From assembly GCF_021729155.1 (NCBI RefSeq), contig NZ_JAJQYA010000012.1, forward strand, positions 1-64,000: a stretch of DNA of 64,000 nt, written 5' to 3'. Source of the stretch: Membranihabitans marinus (lineage in GTDB: Bacteria > Bacteroidota > Bacteroidia > Chitinophagales > Saprospiraceae). The position numbers were made by a program, and so were the translations under genes. Within the stretch, counting starts at the first letter, position 1; each line of letters starts with the position of its first letter. Under the pieces are notes generated by a model, which was not told where the DNA came from, made no database searches, and was given only the letters and a program-made list of their open reading frames with translations. Positions 1 to 9,006 of the stretch are shown here, piece after piece.

Positions 1-341
1 TCGTCCAGTCCACTGCTTAACTCTCTTTCCCGTTTACCTATTAGTTCTGGTTCAAAATCACCATTACGGTCTCTTGGGGTCTCTACATAGATATCCCCAC
101 TATTGGTTCTCACTTTCTTTAATGTTTTCCCATTTCGTTTATTCTTTCGTGATGATGCTCGCTCTTCGTTCATAAAGGAAGACATTTCTCCTTCTAATAC
201 TTGATTTACCATCGATTGTAACAATTCACTAAATGGGCTATCCTCTCCTAAGACTGGACGTTTGCTATATAAGTGATCTTTTAACCGGTCATACAATTCT
301 TGACTTAGTATTTCCTTCTCGTTTTTCTTCTCTTTTTTCAT
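1..341 (-). CDS. IS256-family (mutator-type) transposase, N-terminal part
   Basis: This open frame starts at the ATG at 341 and runs off the left edge after about 113 codons, so the catalytic DDE region is not visible. The translated N-terminus has the layout of IS256/mutator transposases: a Lys/Glu-rich start, a helix with SPFSELLQSMVNQVLEGEM, then RKNKRNGKTLKKVRT and the hallmark ETPRDRNGDFEPELIGKR segment followed by LSSGLD. The protein would cut and paste the element. The visible part has no frameshift, so the copy may be intact, but that cannot be judged here. Confidence 0.85.
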   Translation of the reverse strand, partial: MKKEKKNEKEILSQELYDRLKDHLYSKRPVLGEDSPFSELLQSMVNQVLEGEMSSFMNEERASSRKNKRNGKTLKKVRTNSGDIYVETPRDRNGDFEPELIGKRERELSSGLD

Positions 342-382
342 AGTTTGCTAAGATAAGTAGACACACTTAATTGAACAGTCTC
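1..382 (-). mobile_element. IS256-family insertion sequence, one end only
   Basis: The left edge of the window holds the 5' end of an insertion sequence transcribed leftward. The element end is placed near base 382, where the minus strand reads GAGACTGTTCAATTAAGTGT, which resembles terminal repeats of IS256-family elements. Only 41 bases separate this end from the transposase start codon. The other terminal repeat and any target-site duplication lie outside the window, so the exact boundary is inferred. The element joins directly onto the DUF6994 gene and supplies its stop codon. Confidence 0.75.
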
Positions 383-840
383 ATACTGTCTAAAGGATTT
401 GCTTCATTTCTATAAAATCTCCTAATGCATTCTAATGTTAAATCAAATCTATCACTGATTTTTTGATTAATGCCTCTAGCTTGATTGATGGTAAATCCAT
501 TTCTTCTATGTGCAGGGAATACAATATGTCCTCCAATTGTTCTGACTTTTTGTTGTAATCTTATTTTATCACCATCATTTAGCCAGCCATCTAGTCTCCC
601 GTTATATTTTCCAACAAAATGAGGGCACATTCTATCGCTTGACAAATTATCCGTTAAGTTAGTTTCTAAGATTAATCTACCGTAACTTTTACGAGGGATC
701 TTAAGTTGTAAAGTTTCTGTGTTAGGGAGTGTTTGATTCCATAAAATACTATGGAGGTTATATAGTTTTAGACTATCAACATCAGGATCTCCACATTTAC
801 TATCTAATCTATAATCATATTCTATATCTATCTCACTCAT
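367..840 (-). CDS. DUF6994-like protein, C-terminus cut by IS insertion
   Basis: A hypothetical protein of unknown function resembling the DUF6994 family. Visible hallmarks are the N-terminal FDYR-like segment (IEYDYRLDSKCGDPD), the central TIGGHIVFPAHRR stretch and the ARGINQKISDRFDLTLECIR stretch. Family members, as I recall them, continue well past the SPL/NPL motif. Here the frame ends a few residues after it, and the last residues (MRLFN) and the stop codon come from the insertion sequence end. An open frame reaches back to a TTG at 894, but the ATG at 840 gives a normal N-terminus and is preferred. The gene is probably inactivated. It sits just downstream of hsdM on the same strand. Confidence 0.65.
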   Translation of the reverse strand: MSEIDIEYDYRLDSKCGDPDVDSLKLYNLHSILWNQTLPNTETLQLKIPRKSYGRLILETNLTDNLSSDRMCPHFVGKYNGRLDGWLNDGDKIRLQQKVRTIGGHIVFPAHRRNGFTINQARGINQKISDRFDLTLECIRRFYRNEANPLDSMRLFN

Positions 841-1023
841 GTCTGGTAAGTGATTATTTTGTTGGGGTGTAAAGATTAATTGTACGATCAGCAAAATTAC
901 AGGAAACTAGTCACTCTACAAATTATTGGGATTTGTGATTTATTTTCTTTGCGTTGTCGTAAAAGCTCATTGTAGCCACAGGAAGGATGACTACAAGGAG
1001 GTTCAGCCTCACGGATGCACTTT

Positions 1024-2634
1024 TTAAATTGTTTTTAATCCTAACTCTTTCAAAAATTCGTTGTGTTTTTTCGTTTTATTTTCAATTCTTTCATTGATCG
1101 ATGTCAATTTTTTATTTACTTCTTCTAAGTCAATTTGTACTTCAGGCTCTGCGGTACTTACATATCTTGTAATGTTCAGGTTATATCCATTCTTTTGAAT
1201 CTCCTTTATTGAGACTTTACGAGAATAACGTTCGGTTTCTTTTCTGTACTTGTAGGTTTCTACTATTCTTGTAATGTTCTTTTTTGTCAAGGTGTTTTGT
1301 CGCTTACCTTTTGCGAAATGCTCACTGGCATTGATAAACAAGACATCGTCTTCTTTTTTACACTTTTTCAATACCAAAATACAAACGGGGATGCCTGTCG
1401 AATAGAAGAGGTTGGATGGCATTCCAATTACCGTATCTATATTGTTATCGTTTAATAACTTGGTGCGGATTCGTTCTTCTGCACCACTACGGAATAAAAC
1501 GCCATGAGGCAATATAATGGCCATGGTTCCCTCTTTGCCCAAGTAATGAAAACCGTGTAAAAGAAATGCAAAATCAGCTGCTGATTTGGGCGCTAAGCCG
1601 TAACTTTTATATCGAAAATCTTCTGCCAAGGTGTCGTTCGGTTCCCAACGCAAACTGAAAGGTGGATTGGCGACTATGGCGTCAAACTCTGTTTTTTTGG
1701 ACGGATTCATTTCATTCAAAATGTCCCACTGATTTTTGAGGGTGTCACCATGAAATATCTCGAATTCGGTATCTTTCATGCCGTGTAAGAGCATGTTCAT
1801 TCTCGCCAAGTTGTAGGTGGTGATGTTGTTTTCTTGACCATAGATTTTACCAACTGTACCACCATTGTCTTTGATCCTCTTTCTCACATTCAACAATAGA
1901 GAGCCGGAACCGCAAGCAAAGTCCAATACTTTGTCCAATTTGGTTTTCTTGCCTGTGGAAGGATCTTGACTGTCTAAAGTTACAATCTCAGAAAGGATGG
2001 TTGAGATTTGCTGTGGGGTATAAAACTCGCCCGCTTTTTTGCCAGAACCTGCCGCAAACTGACCAATTAAATATTCATAGGCGTCTCCAAGCGTATCGGT
2101 ATCGGTGGAAAAATCGGCTATGCCTTCTGCAATCTTTTGAATGATAGTGCAGAGTTTCTTATTTCTCTCGACCGGTGTTTTGCCGAGCTTTTCAGAATTT
2201 AAATTGATTTCGGAAAACAGCCCTTGAAAGGAGTTGTCAAAGGATTCATTTTCAATGTATCGGAACCCTTCTTCAAGGGTGACCAGCAATTCTTCATTTT
2301 GGGTGCGAGCTAGTTCTGAAATATTGCTCCATAGATGGTCTGGTTGGATGACGTAATGTACCTTTCTGCGCATTTGTTTTTCAAATTCCACTATATCCTC
2401 TTCATTGTCTATATACCAAACACCAAGTGGTGTACGACCATCCTCTTTTGCCAGTTTTGGATAATCAGAACCCAATTCCTTTTTCGCCGATTCTTCATAA
2501 TTGTGCGATAGGTAACGTAAAAACAAAAACGATAGCATGTAATCACGGAAATCATCCGCATTCATGGCACCTCTTAAATCGTTTGCAATTCCCCAAAGGG
2601 TTTTCCCTAGTTGTTGTTGATTTTTTTGTGTCAT
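1024..2634 (-). CDS. hsdM: Type I restriction-modification DNA methyltransferase subunit M
   Basis: HsdM is the N6-adenine methyltransferase of a type I restriction-modification enzyme. With HsdS it methylates the host site, and with HsdR it forms the restriction complex. The 536-residue protein has the HsdM N-terminal helical domain (residues about 8-130), the TPQQIS segment at 206-211, the SAM-binding motif FACGSGSLL at about 239-247 and the adenine methylase motif NPPF at about 323-326, with a charged helical C-terminus that would contact HsdS. The length is normal. It is the last gene of the hsd operon, 7 bases after the prrC-like gene, an unusual position because hsdM usually precedes hsdS. 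Confidence 0.95.
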   Translation of the reverse strand: MTQKNQQQLGKTLWGIANDLRGAMNADDFRDYMLSFLFLRYLSHNYEESAKKELGSDYPKLAKEDGRTPLGVWYIDNEEDIVEFEKQMRRKVHYVIQPDHLWSNISELARTQNEELLVTLEEGFRYIENESFDNSFQGLFSEINLNSEKLGKTPVERNKKLCTIIQKIAEGIADFSTDTDTLGDAYEYLIGQFAAGSGKKAGEFYTPQQISTILSEIVTLDSQDPSTGKKTKLDKVLDFACGSGSLLLNVRKRIKDNGGTVGKIYGQENNITTYNLARMNMLLHGMKDTEFEIFHGDTLKNQWDILNEMNPSKKTEFDAIVANPPFSLRWEPNDTLAEDFRYKSYGLAPKSAADFAFLLHGFHYLGKEGTMAIILPHGVLFRSGAEERIRTKLLNDNNIDTVIGMPSNLFYSTGIPVCILVLKKCKKEDDVLFINASEHFAKGKRQNTLTKKNITRIVETYKYRKETERYSRKVSIKEIQKNGYNLNITRYVSTAEPEVQIDLEEVNKKLTSINERIENKTKKHNEFLKELGLKTI

Positions 2635-2641
2635 TTTAACT

Positions 2642-3727
2642 CTACTCGTTAGGAATTATAAAATTAAATTTTACCATGATTCGGTTTAAAACCTCATTAA
2701 ACATATCTAAATTGTCGGGTACCGGTTTGTCAAATTGTTGGCGATAAACATTTAAATGAGTGAGTGCATTTACTATGAATGCCACTCTATCTATATCGAT
2801 TATTCCAATCTGTTCTAATACATAACTGAATTGGCCGACACCAAGGAAAGATGCAATATTCTCTAAGACTTGTCTTAGTAATGCAAAGTGATAATTAAAT
2901 ACTTCTGTTTCTTTTGCCTGATTAAGGATTTGTAATAATCTCAAATGATACAGAAAAACACCATTTTTAGCTTTTATCAACGACAAATCATTACTATTGC
3001 CTTCAAGAATAAACTCTTTGTATTTCTTGGAATTATCTCGATTTCTAAACTTGTGAGCATTTGAACCCTTACCAAGCATGTCAGATAATATCGTGAGAAA
3101 ACCAAAGTGATGTGACGTGATAATAATTTTACGATTTTCAAATTCCCTTTCTAATAATTCATAAACTGTAAATACTGTAACATAGATATTATGGTCATCT
3201 AAACTTGAAACAGGGTCATCAATAAAGGTATGTTCACTTTGAGTGTCTGGCCAACCGTCAACTTCAAATAGTGCTAAAAAGAAACACCACACGAAAATTC
3301 TCTCTTCACCTCTTGATATTTTTATTGGAGTGTTCGAGTCATCATTCGCGTAGAATTGAACTGAATCGTAACCTTTTTCAGAATTTTGATTAGTATTAAA
3401 AAAGAAGTTATATTTCCTTCTATAAGGTAGAAGCTTCTTTTCCACATATTCTTCATTTATTAAATTGTGAAGAGAATTTAAATTACTGGGTCTAATGTCA
3501 AGTTTAATGTTTTGTTCACCATTGTCATTATCGTTATCCCACACAAACAAATCCTCACTGAAAGCGTTGTAATAAACACCAGTGTGTTCCCCATCCTCTG
3601 TTTTTTTTGTCAAGTTTTTATATTCAACAGAAAGTCTTGTTTTTCCTGTGGCATTGAATGCATAGATAAGAATAATATTCTCCTCCATATCTTTTAATTC
3701 TTGTGCTATATCGTTTAAAGATGCCAT
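2642..3727 (-). CDS. prrC: PrrC-type anticodon nuclease (tRNA-Lys ribonuclease family)
   Basis: A 361-residue protein that matches the E. coli anticodon nuclease PrrC along its length as I recall it. The N-terminal ATPase part has a P-loop YAFNATGKT (22-30), the PrrC-typical YYNAFSEDLFVWDND (52-66), an ABC-like signature SRGEE (138-142), Walker B FIDDPVSSLDD (168-178) and a switch histidine in TSHH (204-207). The C-terminal nuclease part keeps the triad pattern: R285 and E289 in LLRQVLEN, and H324 in ALTHLN. In E. coli the enzyme is held silent by the type I restriction complex and cuts tRNA-Lys when a phage protein disables restriction. Its position between hsdS and hsdM fits that role. The target tRNA and trigger here are inference. 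Confidence 0.88.
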   Translation of the reverse strand: MASLNDIAQELKDMEENIILIYAFNATGKTRLSVEYKNLTKKTEDGEHTGVYYNAFSEDLFVWDNDNDNGEQNIKLDIRPSNLNSLHNLINEEYVEKKLLPYRRKYNFFFNTNQNSEKGYDSVQFYANDDSNTPIKISRGEERIFVWCFFLALFEVDGWPDTQSEHTFIDDPVSSLDDHNIYVTVFTVYELLEREFENRKIIITSHHFGFLTILSDMLGKGSNAHKFRNRDNSKKYKEFILEGNSNDLSLIKAKNGVFLYHLRLLQILNQAKETEVFNYHFALLRQVLENIASFLGVGQFSYVLEQIGIIDIDRVAFIVNALTHLNVYRQQFDKPVPDNLDMFNEVLNRIMVKFNFIIPNE

Positions 3728-3819
3728 TTTTTAATTATCAATTTTTGGAAACATCCCCTACATTGAGACTTTTTTATGATGTTCTTTTTGTGTCATAGTA
3801 TTCAATTATGAATTTTCAA

Positions 3820-4179
3820 TTACGAATTACGAGATTTTATAGTTTTTTGAATAGAGCCAGGTATTTTACAAATTTCTTCGGCATTAGAAAGTAAACTATC
3901 TGCTTGATCTTGATTAAGAAAGTCTGTTGCTTTCAATAATTTGAGCCAAAATATGGTTCCTCTCGCTTCTTTATAAGCAATGCTGAGTTTGGATATAAAA
4001 TCCTTTGTACTCTGGCCACCAATTGATTCTTCCACATTGACTCCAATGGATGTTCCACTTCTTAAAAGCTGCTTGGATAATACAAACTCCCTTTTCTCTG
4101 ATATTAGATATTTATACAGATTTACAATTTTGATTGCAAACGAAAACGACTTCTCTTGTATGATATTACCTTTCTTCAT
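3820..4179 (-). CDS. Four-helix-bundle protein (S23/IVS-encoded family)
   Basis: A 119-residue all-helical protein of the four-helix-bundle family first seen in 23S rRNA intervening sequences. Characteristic segments are FAIKIVNLYKYL near the start, SKQLLRSGTSIGVNVEES at about 40-57 and FISKLSIAYKEARGT at about 62-76, ending in a helix with the family's usual L-sNAEE pattern. The biochemical function of the family is unknown, although pentameric structures are described. It lies 2 bases downstream of hsdS and 92 bases upstream of the prrC-like gene. Such genes are often found inserted in type I restriction operons and other variable loci. It carries no catalytic motif. Confidence 0.85.
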   Translation of the reverse strand: MKKGNIIQEKSFSFAIKIVNLYKYLISEKREFVLSKQLLRSGTSIGVNVEESIGGQSTKDFISKLSIAYKEARGTIFWLKLLKATDFLNQDQADSLLSNAEEICKIPGSIQKTIKSRNS

Positions 4180-4181
4180 TT

Positions 4182-5453
4182 CTAATTCGTAATAGATCTA
4201 GGAAATAAACCCTGCATCAAACCTTTTTTATGCTGTTGCAATTCTTCGATTTTCTCTGTTTGTGCGGTGATTAATTCATCTAATGCCGAAAGACAGGATG
4301 CGATTTTTTGTTGTTCTTCAATTTTAGGAGGGAATCCAATTTCAAAATCACGAATTTGCTTTGCACTTATATGAGGAATTCCTGAGCTAGTATTTACAAC
4401 ATCTACATATCTTCTGAATCTATACGAGACAAATTGTTGATAGAGATAGTTTACATCAGAATTGACAGCCTTTATTCTCGCTACTCGTTGAATTAGAATT
4501 GAGCCGGAATCTTCTTTGGAAATAAGAGCAACATTTTTTCCGACTTTAGAACCATCCATACCAATAACAATGTCATTTTCCTCCACTAAGTATTTTTTTA
4601 ATTCAGATTTGTCACCCAAAAAGAATTTATCCATTTCGTCAGAATGACGAATAACACCTTCAGTAATATTTATTCCTCTAAGAATCGGTGTTCCTGATTT
4701 ATCATCAGATAGTTCCTTACTTTTTAAAGCAATTCCAGAAATCAAATCAATATTTTCTTCAATACTCTTGATTTCCCACTCTCCATCACTTTCAAACTCT
4801 GGAAACCTCACCTTAGGCAGTGCTGAGCCTGTCGAAGCATCGCCTTCTTGTGGAAACAGGTTTTGCATCAAGCCTTTTTTGTGGTCTTTGAGGGCGTCCA
4901 GTTTATCGCTGTGGGCAGCTATTAACTCATCTAAAGAAGAAAGGCAAGAGGCTATTTTTTGTTGTTCTTGTTTTTTTGGATGAGGAATTAGAATGTCAGA
5001 AAACTGCTTATAGCTTATCATTTTCCCGTCTCGAATACCTTCTAAGTTTCTGTTCAAGTCCTGTATAAATAAAAAGGACTTGAAAAAATGGCGGTAAAAA
5101 TTATTTGAATCATTCTGCTTCTTTCTTAAGATTATGTAAGCAGGACTGCACAGCCCTAAGTATTTAGAATATTCAATTCCTCCTTGAAATGACCTGAGAC
5201 TAATTATGAAATCACCGACTTCAACTACCTTATAGCTTTCTACACTTTTATCTGATACTGATACGTTGTAGTTAATCAGTTCTCTTGGTACTGCACCTTG
5301 TTCTTGAGTAATAGCAAGAATGGGTAAATCTGAGTTATGATTCTTATTTGAGATAGTTTCAAATAACTCGTTACCATTCAAGTATTCCCAATCTCTCTCA
5401 ATTTGAAACTCAGGAAATCTTAACTCTGGTATTAATTTCATCACTTTACTCAT
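4182..5453 (-). CDS. hsdS: Type I restriction-modification specificity subunit S
   Basis: HsdS chooses the bipartite DNA target for both methylation and cleavage. The 423-residue protein has two target-recognition domains (about residues 5-160 and 215-380), each followed by the conserved helical spacer. The two spacers are near copies: KIASCLSSLDELIAAH at about 166-181 and KIASCLSALDELITAQ at about 383-398, each ending in KKGLMQ-LFP. This full-length two-domain layout implies a split recognition sequence. The bases between the two halves at about 4805-4870 are less AT-rich than the surroundings, consistent with domain exchange. The target sequence cannot be read from the protein. Confidence 0.95.
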   Translation of the reverse strand: MSKVMKLIPELRFPEFQIERDWEYLNGNELFETISNKNHNSDLPILAITQEQGAVPRELINYNVSVSDKSVESYKVVEVGDFIISLRSFQGGIEYSKYLGLCSPAYIILRKKQNDSNNFYRHFFKSFLFIQDLNRNLEGIRDGKMISYKQFSDILIPHPKKQEQQKIASCLSSLDELIAAHSDKLDALKDHKKGLMQNLFPQEGDASTGSALPKVRFPEFESDGEWEIKSIEENIDLISGIALKSKELSDDKSGTPILRGINITEGVIRHSDEMDKFFLGDKSELKKYLVEENDIVIGMDGSKVGKNVALISKEDSGSILIQRVARIKAVNSDVNYLYQQFVSYRFRRYVDVVNTSSGIPHISAKQIRDFEIGFPPKIEEQQKIASCLSALDELITAQTEKIEELQQHKKGLMQGLFPRSITN

Positions 5454-5558
5454 AAACTGCTATTTGTCGAACATGATTCATAAGATGTGCAGGATATACA
5501 AGATGAATATATCGTACTATTCTTAGGTATCTTTTTATCCTGTTCAGATTTTCTCTTT

Positions 5559-5942
5559 TCATGACTTTAATTTTTTATTGAAAACACGATGATTTTGCAG
5601 TCTTTTATCACCAAAATTGATTAAAAGCTCATCTGCAATATTGTTAACTTCACAGTAATTAATAGCTTGGGCTTTATGAACATCTTCTAGTTTTTCAATG
5701 GCTTTTATTTCTTCCATTACTTTTTCTTCCACAAAAAAGTCAACACGCCTTATACCAATATCTAAGCCATCATAAATAATGGTCATTTCCATTTCACGCT
5801 TAAAGGCCAATCTTTGCTTTTGCATTTCAATAGCTAAGGCTCGTTGATAGATTGCTTCTTGAAAACCATTACCCAAAACTCGATGTACCTGCATAGCACA
5901 TCCAATTATTTTGTGTGTCAAATCATTTATATCTTCTTTCAT
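5559..5942 (-). CDS. GxxExxY protein (PD-(D/E)XK nuclease-like)
   Basis: A 127-residue member of the GxxExxY family, named for the motif seen here as GFQEAIY at about residues 26-32. The core has RVDFFVEEKVMEEIKA followed by QAINYCEVNN and the closing ELLINFGDKRLQ, matching the compact PD-(D/E)XK-like fold (Asp in VDFFV, Glu-x-Lys-like in EEIKA). Members are widespread in Bacteroidota, often beside restriction genes or genomic island borders, and have no assigned function. It sits between hsdR and hsdS in the operon, 35 bases after hsdR. A nuclease or DNA-binding role is inference from fold only. Confidence 0.85.
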   Translation of the reverse strand: MKEDINDLTHKIIGCAMQVHRVLGNGFQEAIYQRALAIEMQKQRLAFKREMEMTIIYDGLDIGIRRVDFFVEEKVMEEIKAIEKLEDVHKAQAINYCEVNNIADELLINFGDKRLQNHRVFNKKLKS

Positions 5943-5976
5943 ATTCGTGTCCTTCTTGTAATCTATTTAATCGTGT

Positions 5977-8900
5977 TCAGACATCATACACTGCCAATCC
6001 ACTAATTTCTCTGTCTTTGGCCAATTTTTTTAGTTGGGGAGCCAAATCTTTCATTAAGGCTATTTCCGCTTTGCTTCTTTGTTTCCAACCCAATTCCAAA
6101 GGTTCCATTAGATCGGTTAGTTTTTCTCCGTCAAAAATCATTCGGTTCATAATCTGCTCTACAAAGGTTTTCAAGGCTGCCGTTTGCAATCCGTGATCAT
6201 TTGCAATTTCGGCCAGCTCTTGGTCGTATTTCTCTAATCGAAAGGTTTCATAGCCTTGGCGTAGTGCTTCTACATCTTTTCCACTTTCCCAGTCCAAACT
6301 GTTGATATAATCAGTCAAGTCTTCTTCTTCCTCCATTAGGTTGGAGTTTGACTTAAGCAAACTAATGACTTGAGACTTGGACATTTTTAGTTTAGAAGGT
6401 TTTTGGTGTGTGCTGTCGGCAATCAAGCTCATGATGTAGTCGTAGTCAATCACAGCAGAGGCAAAGAGTACAAATTCAAAATCCAATTGTTGGATGTCCT
6501 CAGATGTATCTTCGTCTTCTTTTTGCTGAACCTCTCGAAGTTGCTTGGCGGTTTCTAAATAGGAGCTTCTAAACTCTTGTAAGATGTTTTTTGGTAGAAT
6601 CGCCTCAATCATTTCTTGCTGCTGTTCATCCAAATCGGTGTACTGGTCGAGTTGGGTTTTTAGTCGCTGAACTTCCTTAAAGTTTTTAACGAAAGCAATC
6701 TTCGCAGCATTACCACGCAGATTGTACACTTCTTGTGGTTCGTTCACCAAGTTGTGTGCTGCCATAAAATCGCCAATAACTTCAACAGCTTTTTGGTATT
6801 GATCAATCACCACAGGAGCTGGGTCTACAATCCATATTTCATTGGCTTTGCCTCCTTCTTCACCAGAGAAGAGGGTGATGGCTTGATTTACGGCCGCTTG
6901 CTGAGAACGAAAATCGAGTATGTTTCCGTAGGGTTTGGTATCGTTTAGTACCCGATTGGTACGAGAGAACGCCTGTATTAATCCATGGTATTTAAGGTTT
7001 TTATCCACATACAGGGTATTGAGGTATTTGGAATCAAAACCAGTGAGTAGCATATCGACCACTATGGTAATGTCAATCTTGTTTTTGTGTGGATAGTCTT
7101 TATTGGAAAATTTTTGGTCTTTGATGCGTCTTTGTACATCTTGGTAATAGATGTCAAAATTGTTGATGTCGTGATTGGTTCCGAACTGATTGTTATAATC
7201 GGCAATGATTTCAATCAAGGCTTGTTTCTTCTCTTCAGGATTTTGTTGGTTGTCTTCTTTTTCCTGAGCCAAATCTTCTTGAAGCTGTTTAATGTCAGCG
7301 GCATTTTTTTGACTTTGTTGGTCGCCATTTTGCGCAATCAGTTGAGCCGGTGGAGAAAACACGCAGGCGATATTCAATGGGACATAATTTTTATCTTCTG
7401 CTTTTTTTCGATCCTGAATGGTTTTGAAAAGTCGATAGTATTCAATGGCATTATTGATAGATGCAGTCGCTAATACAGCATTGAATTTTCGCTGATTGGT
7501 AGCTGCATTGTGTTTGTCGATAATGGCTTCTGCAATGGCTTGTTTGGCTTTTGCTTCTTCTGTAATAGCATTTACAGCACCTTCTCCATCTTCGACCTGG
7601 TCTGTACGGGCTTTAAAGTAATCGATATGGAATTTAAGTACGTTCTTATCATCGATGGCATGTGTGATGGTATAAGCGTGTAACTGCTTTTCAAAAATGG
7701 ATTCTGTGGTCTTGTATGTTCCGTATTGGTCTTCTCTTATTTTATAAGTCGCATTTTCTTCAAAAATGGGTGTGCCAGTAAATCCAAACAGTTGAGCATT
7801 CGGGAAGAACTCTTTGATCGCTTTGTGATTATCTCCAAACTGTGAACGGTGGCACTCGTCAAAAATGAATACCATGCGTTTGTCGCTCAAAGGTTCTAAT
7901 CGCTGTTTGTAGTTTCTCTTGTTGGAACCATCCAATGCAAGACCTAGTTTTTGGATCGTTGTGACAATCACTTTGTCTGCATAGTCGGTAGAGAGTAATC
8001 GTCTGACCAATGTTTCTGTATTGGTGTTTTCTTCAACACTACCCTCCTGAAATTTATTGAACTCTTCACGGGTTTGACGGTCTAGGTCTTTTCGATCAAC
8101 TACAAATAAACACTTTTCAATATCTGCATTGTCCTTTAGAAGTGTAGAAGCTTTAAAGGAAGTCAAGGTTTTACCACTTCCTGTGGTGTGCCAGATGTAA
8201 CCGTTACCACGGTTTTGTTGAATACAATCCACAATCGCCTTTACTGCATACACTTGGTAGGGGCGCATCACGAGTAATTTTTGTTCACTTTCCACCAACA
8301 CCATGTACTTGCTAATCATTTCCCCAAGTGTGCACTTTGCAAGAAATTTTTCAGTAAAATCATTCAAATTGTTGATTTTCTTGTTGTTTACATCGGCTAA
8401 TTCGTAGATAGGCAAGAATTGCTCGTCGGCATTGAATTGAAAGTGTTGATTTTTATTGTTTGAGAAATAGATGGTTCTGGATCCATTACTCACAATAAAC
8501 AATTGCATATAACACATCAAGGTGTTCGTATAGCCATTGCCCGGATCATTTTTATAATCCACAATTTGCTGCATGGCTTTTCTATGCGATACATCTAACT
8601 TTTTCAATTCTATTTGCACCACTGGCAAACCATTGATAAGTAGAATGATATCATAACGCTGATGACTGTTTTCGGTATTGATGCGCAATTGACTGATGAC
8701 TTCAAAGTCGTTTTTACACCAATCTTTGATGTTTACTAAAGTGTAATGAAGGGGTGTTCCATCTTCTCTTTGAAAATACTGTCTTTCACGTAATTTCTTA
8801 GAAGCATAAAATACATCAGGTTCTATAATTTCTTCTCGTAAGCGTAAAAATTCACTCTCAGATAATCGCACACGGTTGAGTGCTTCAAATTTAGATTTGA

Positions 8901-9006
8901 AGTTCTGCTCAAGAGATTTCCTGTCGACAATATTAGGCCGGTAGGTGTATTTTAGGCCTTTTAACTGCTCAATCAGATTTTCTTCTATTTGATATTCTTT
9001 AGTCAT
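5977..9006 (-). CDS. hsdR: Type I restriction-modification endonuclease/translocase subunit R
   Basis: HsdR pulls DNA past the bound enzyme and cuts it when the site is unmethylated. The 1009-residue protein has an N-terminal PD-(D/E)XK nuclease domain (Asp119 in RYDII, then E133-x-K135 in QIELKK), a RecA-like helicase pair with Walker A HTTGSGKT at about 273-280, DECH box at about 383-386 and motif VI AFSRTNR, and a C-terminal helical region that binds the methylase core. The length is normal and no defect is seen. Its ATG overlaps by 8 bases the last codons of a frameshifted XRE regulator, so it probably begins the structural part of the operon. Confidence 0.96.
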   Translation of the reverse strand: MTKEYQIEENLIEQLKGLKYTYRPNIVDRKSLEQNFKSKFEALNRVRLSESEFLRLREEIIEPDVFYASKKLRERQYFQREDGTPLHYTLVNIKDWCKNDFEVISQLRINTENSHQRYDIILLINGLPVVQIELKKLDVSHRKAMQQIVDYKNDPGNGYTNTLMCYMQLFIVSNGSRTIYFSNNKNQHFQFNADEQFLPIYELADVNNKKINNLNDFTEKFLAKCTLGEMISKYMVLVESEQKLLVMRPYQVYAVKAIVDCIQQNRGNGYIWHTTGSGKTLTSFKASTLLKDNADIEKCLFVVDRKDLDRQTREEFNKFQEGSVEENTNTETLVRRLLSTDYADKVIVTTIQKLGLALDGSNKRNYKQRLEPLSDKRMVFIFDECHRSQFGDNHKAIKEFFPNAQLFGFTGTPIFEENATYKIREDQYGTYKTTESIFEKQLHAYTITHAIDDKNVLKFHIDYFKARTDQVEDGEGAVNAITEEAKAKQAIAEAIIDKHNAATNQRKFNAVLATASINNAIEYYRLFKTIQDRKKAEDKNYVPLNIACVFSPPAQLIAQNGDQQSQKNAADIKQLQEDLAQEKEDNQQNPEEKKQALIEIIADYNNQFGTNHDINNFDIYYQDVQRRIKDQKFSNKDYPHKNKIDITIVVDMLLTGFDSKYLNTLYVDKNLKYHGLIQAFSRTNRVLNDTKPYGNILDFRSQQAAVNQAITLFSGEEGGKANEIWIVDPAPVVIDQYQKAVEVIGDFMAAHNLVNEPQEVYNLRGNAAKIAFVKNFKEVQRLKTQLDQYTDLDEQQQEMIEAILPKNILQEFRSSYLETAKQLREVQQKEDEDTSEDIQQLDFEFVLFASAVIDYDYIMSLIADSTHQKPSKLKMSKSQVISLLKSNSNLMEEEEDLTDYINSLDWESGKDVEALRQGYETFRLEKYDQELAEIANDHGLQTAALKTFVEQIMNRMIFDGEKLTDLMEPLELGWKQRSKAEIALMKDLAPQLKKLAKDREISGLAVYDV

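Noticed and set aside
973-999. Hairpin TTGTAG/CTACAA just after the hsdM gene as terminator
   Set aside because: Short stem, long loop and no T run on the minus strand.
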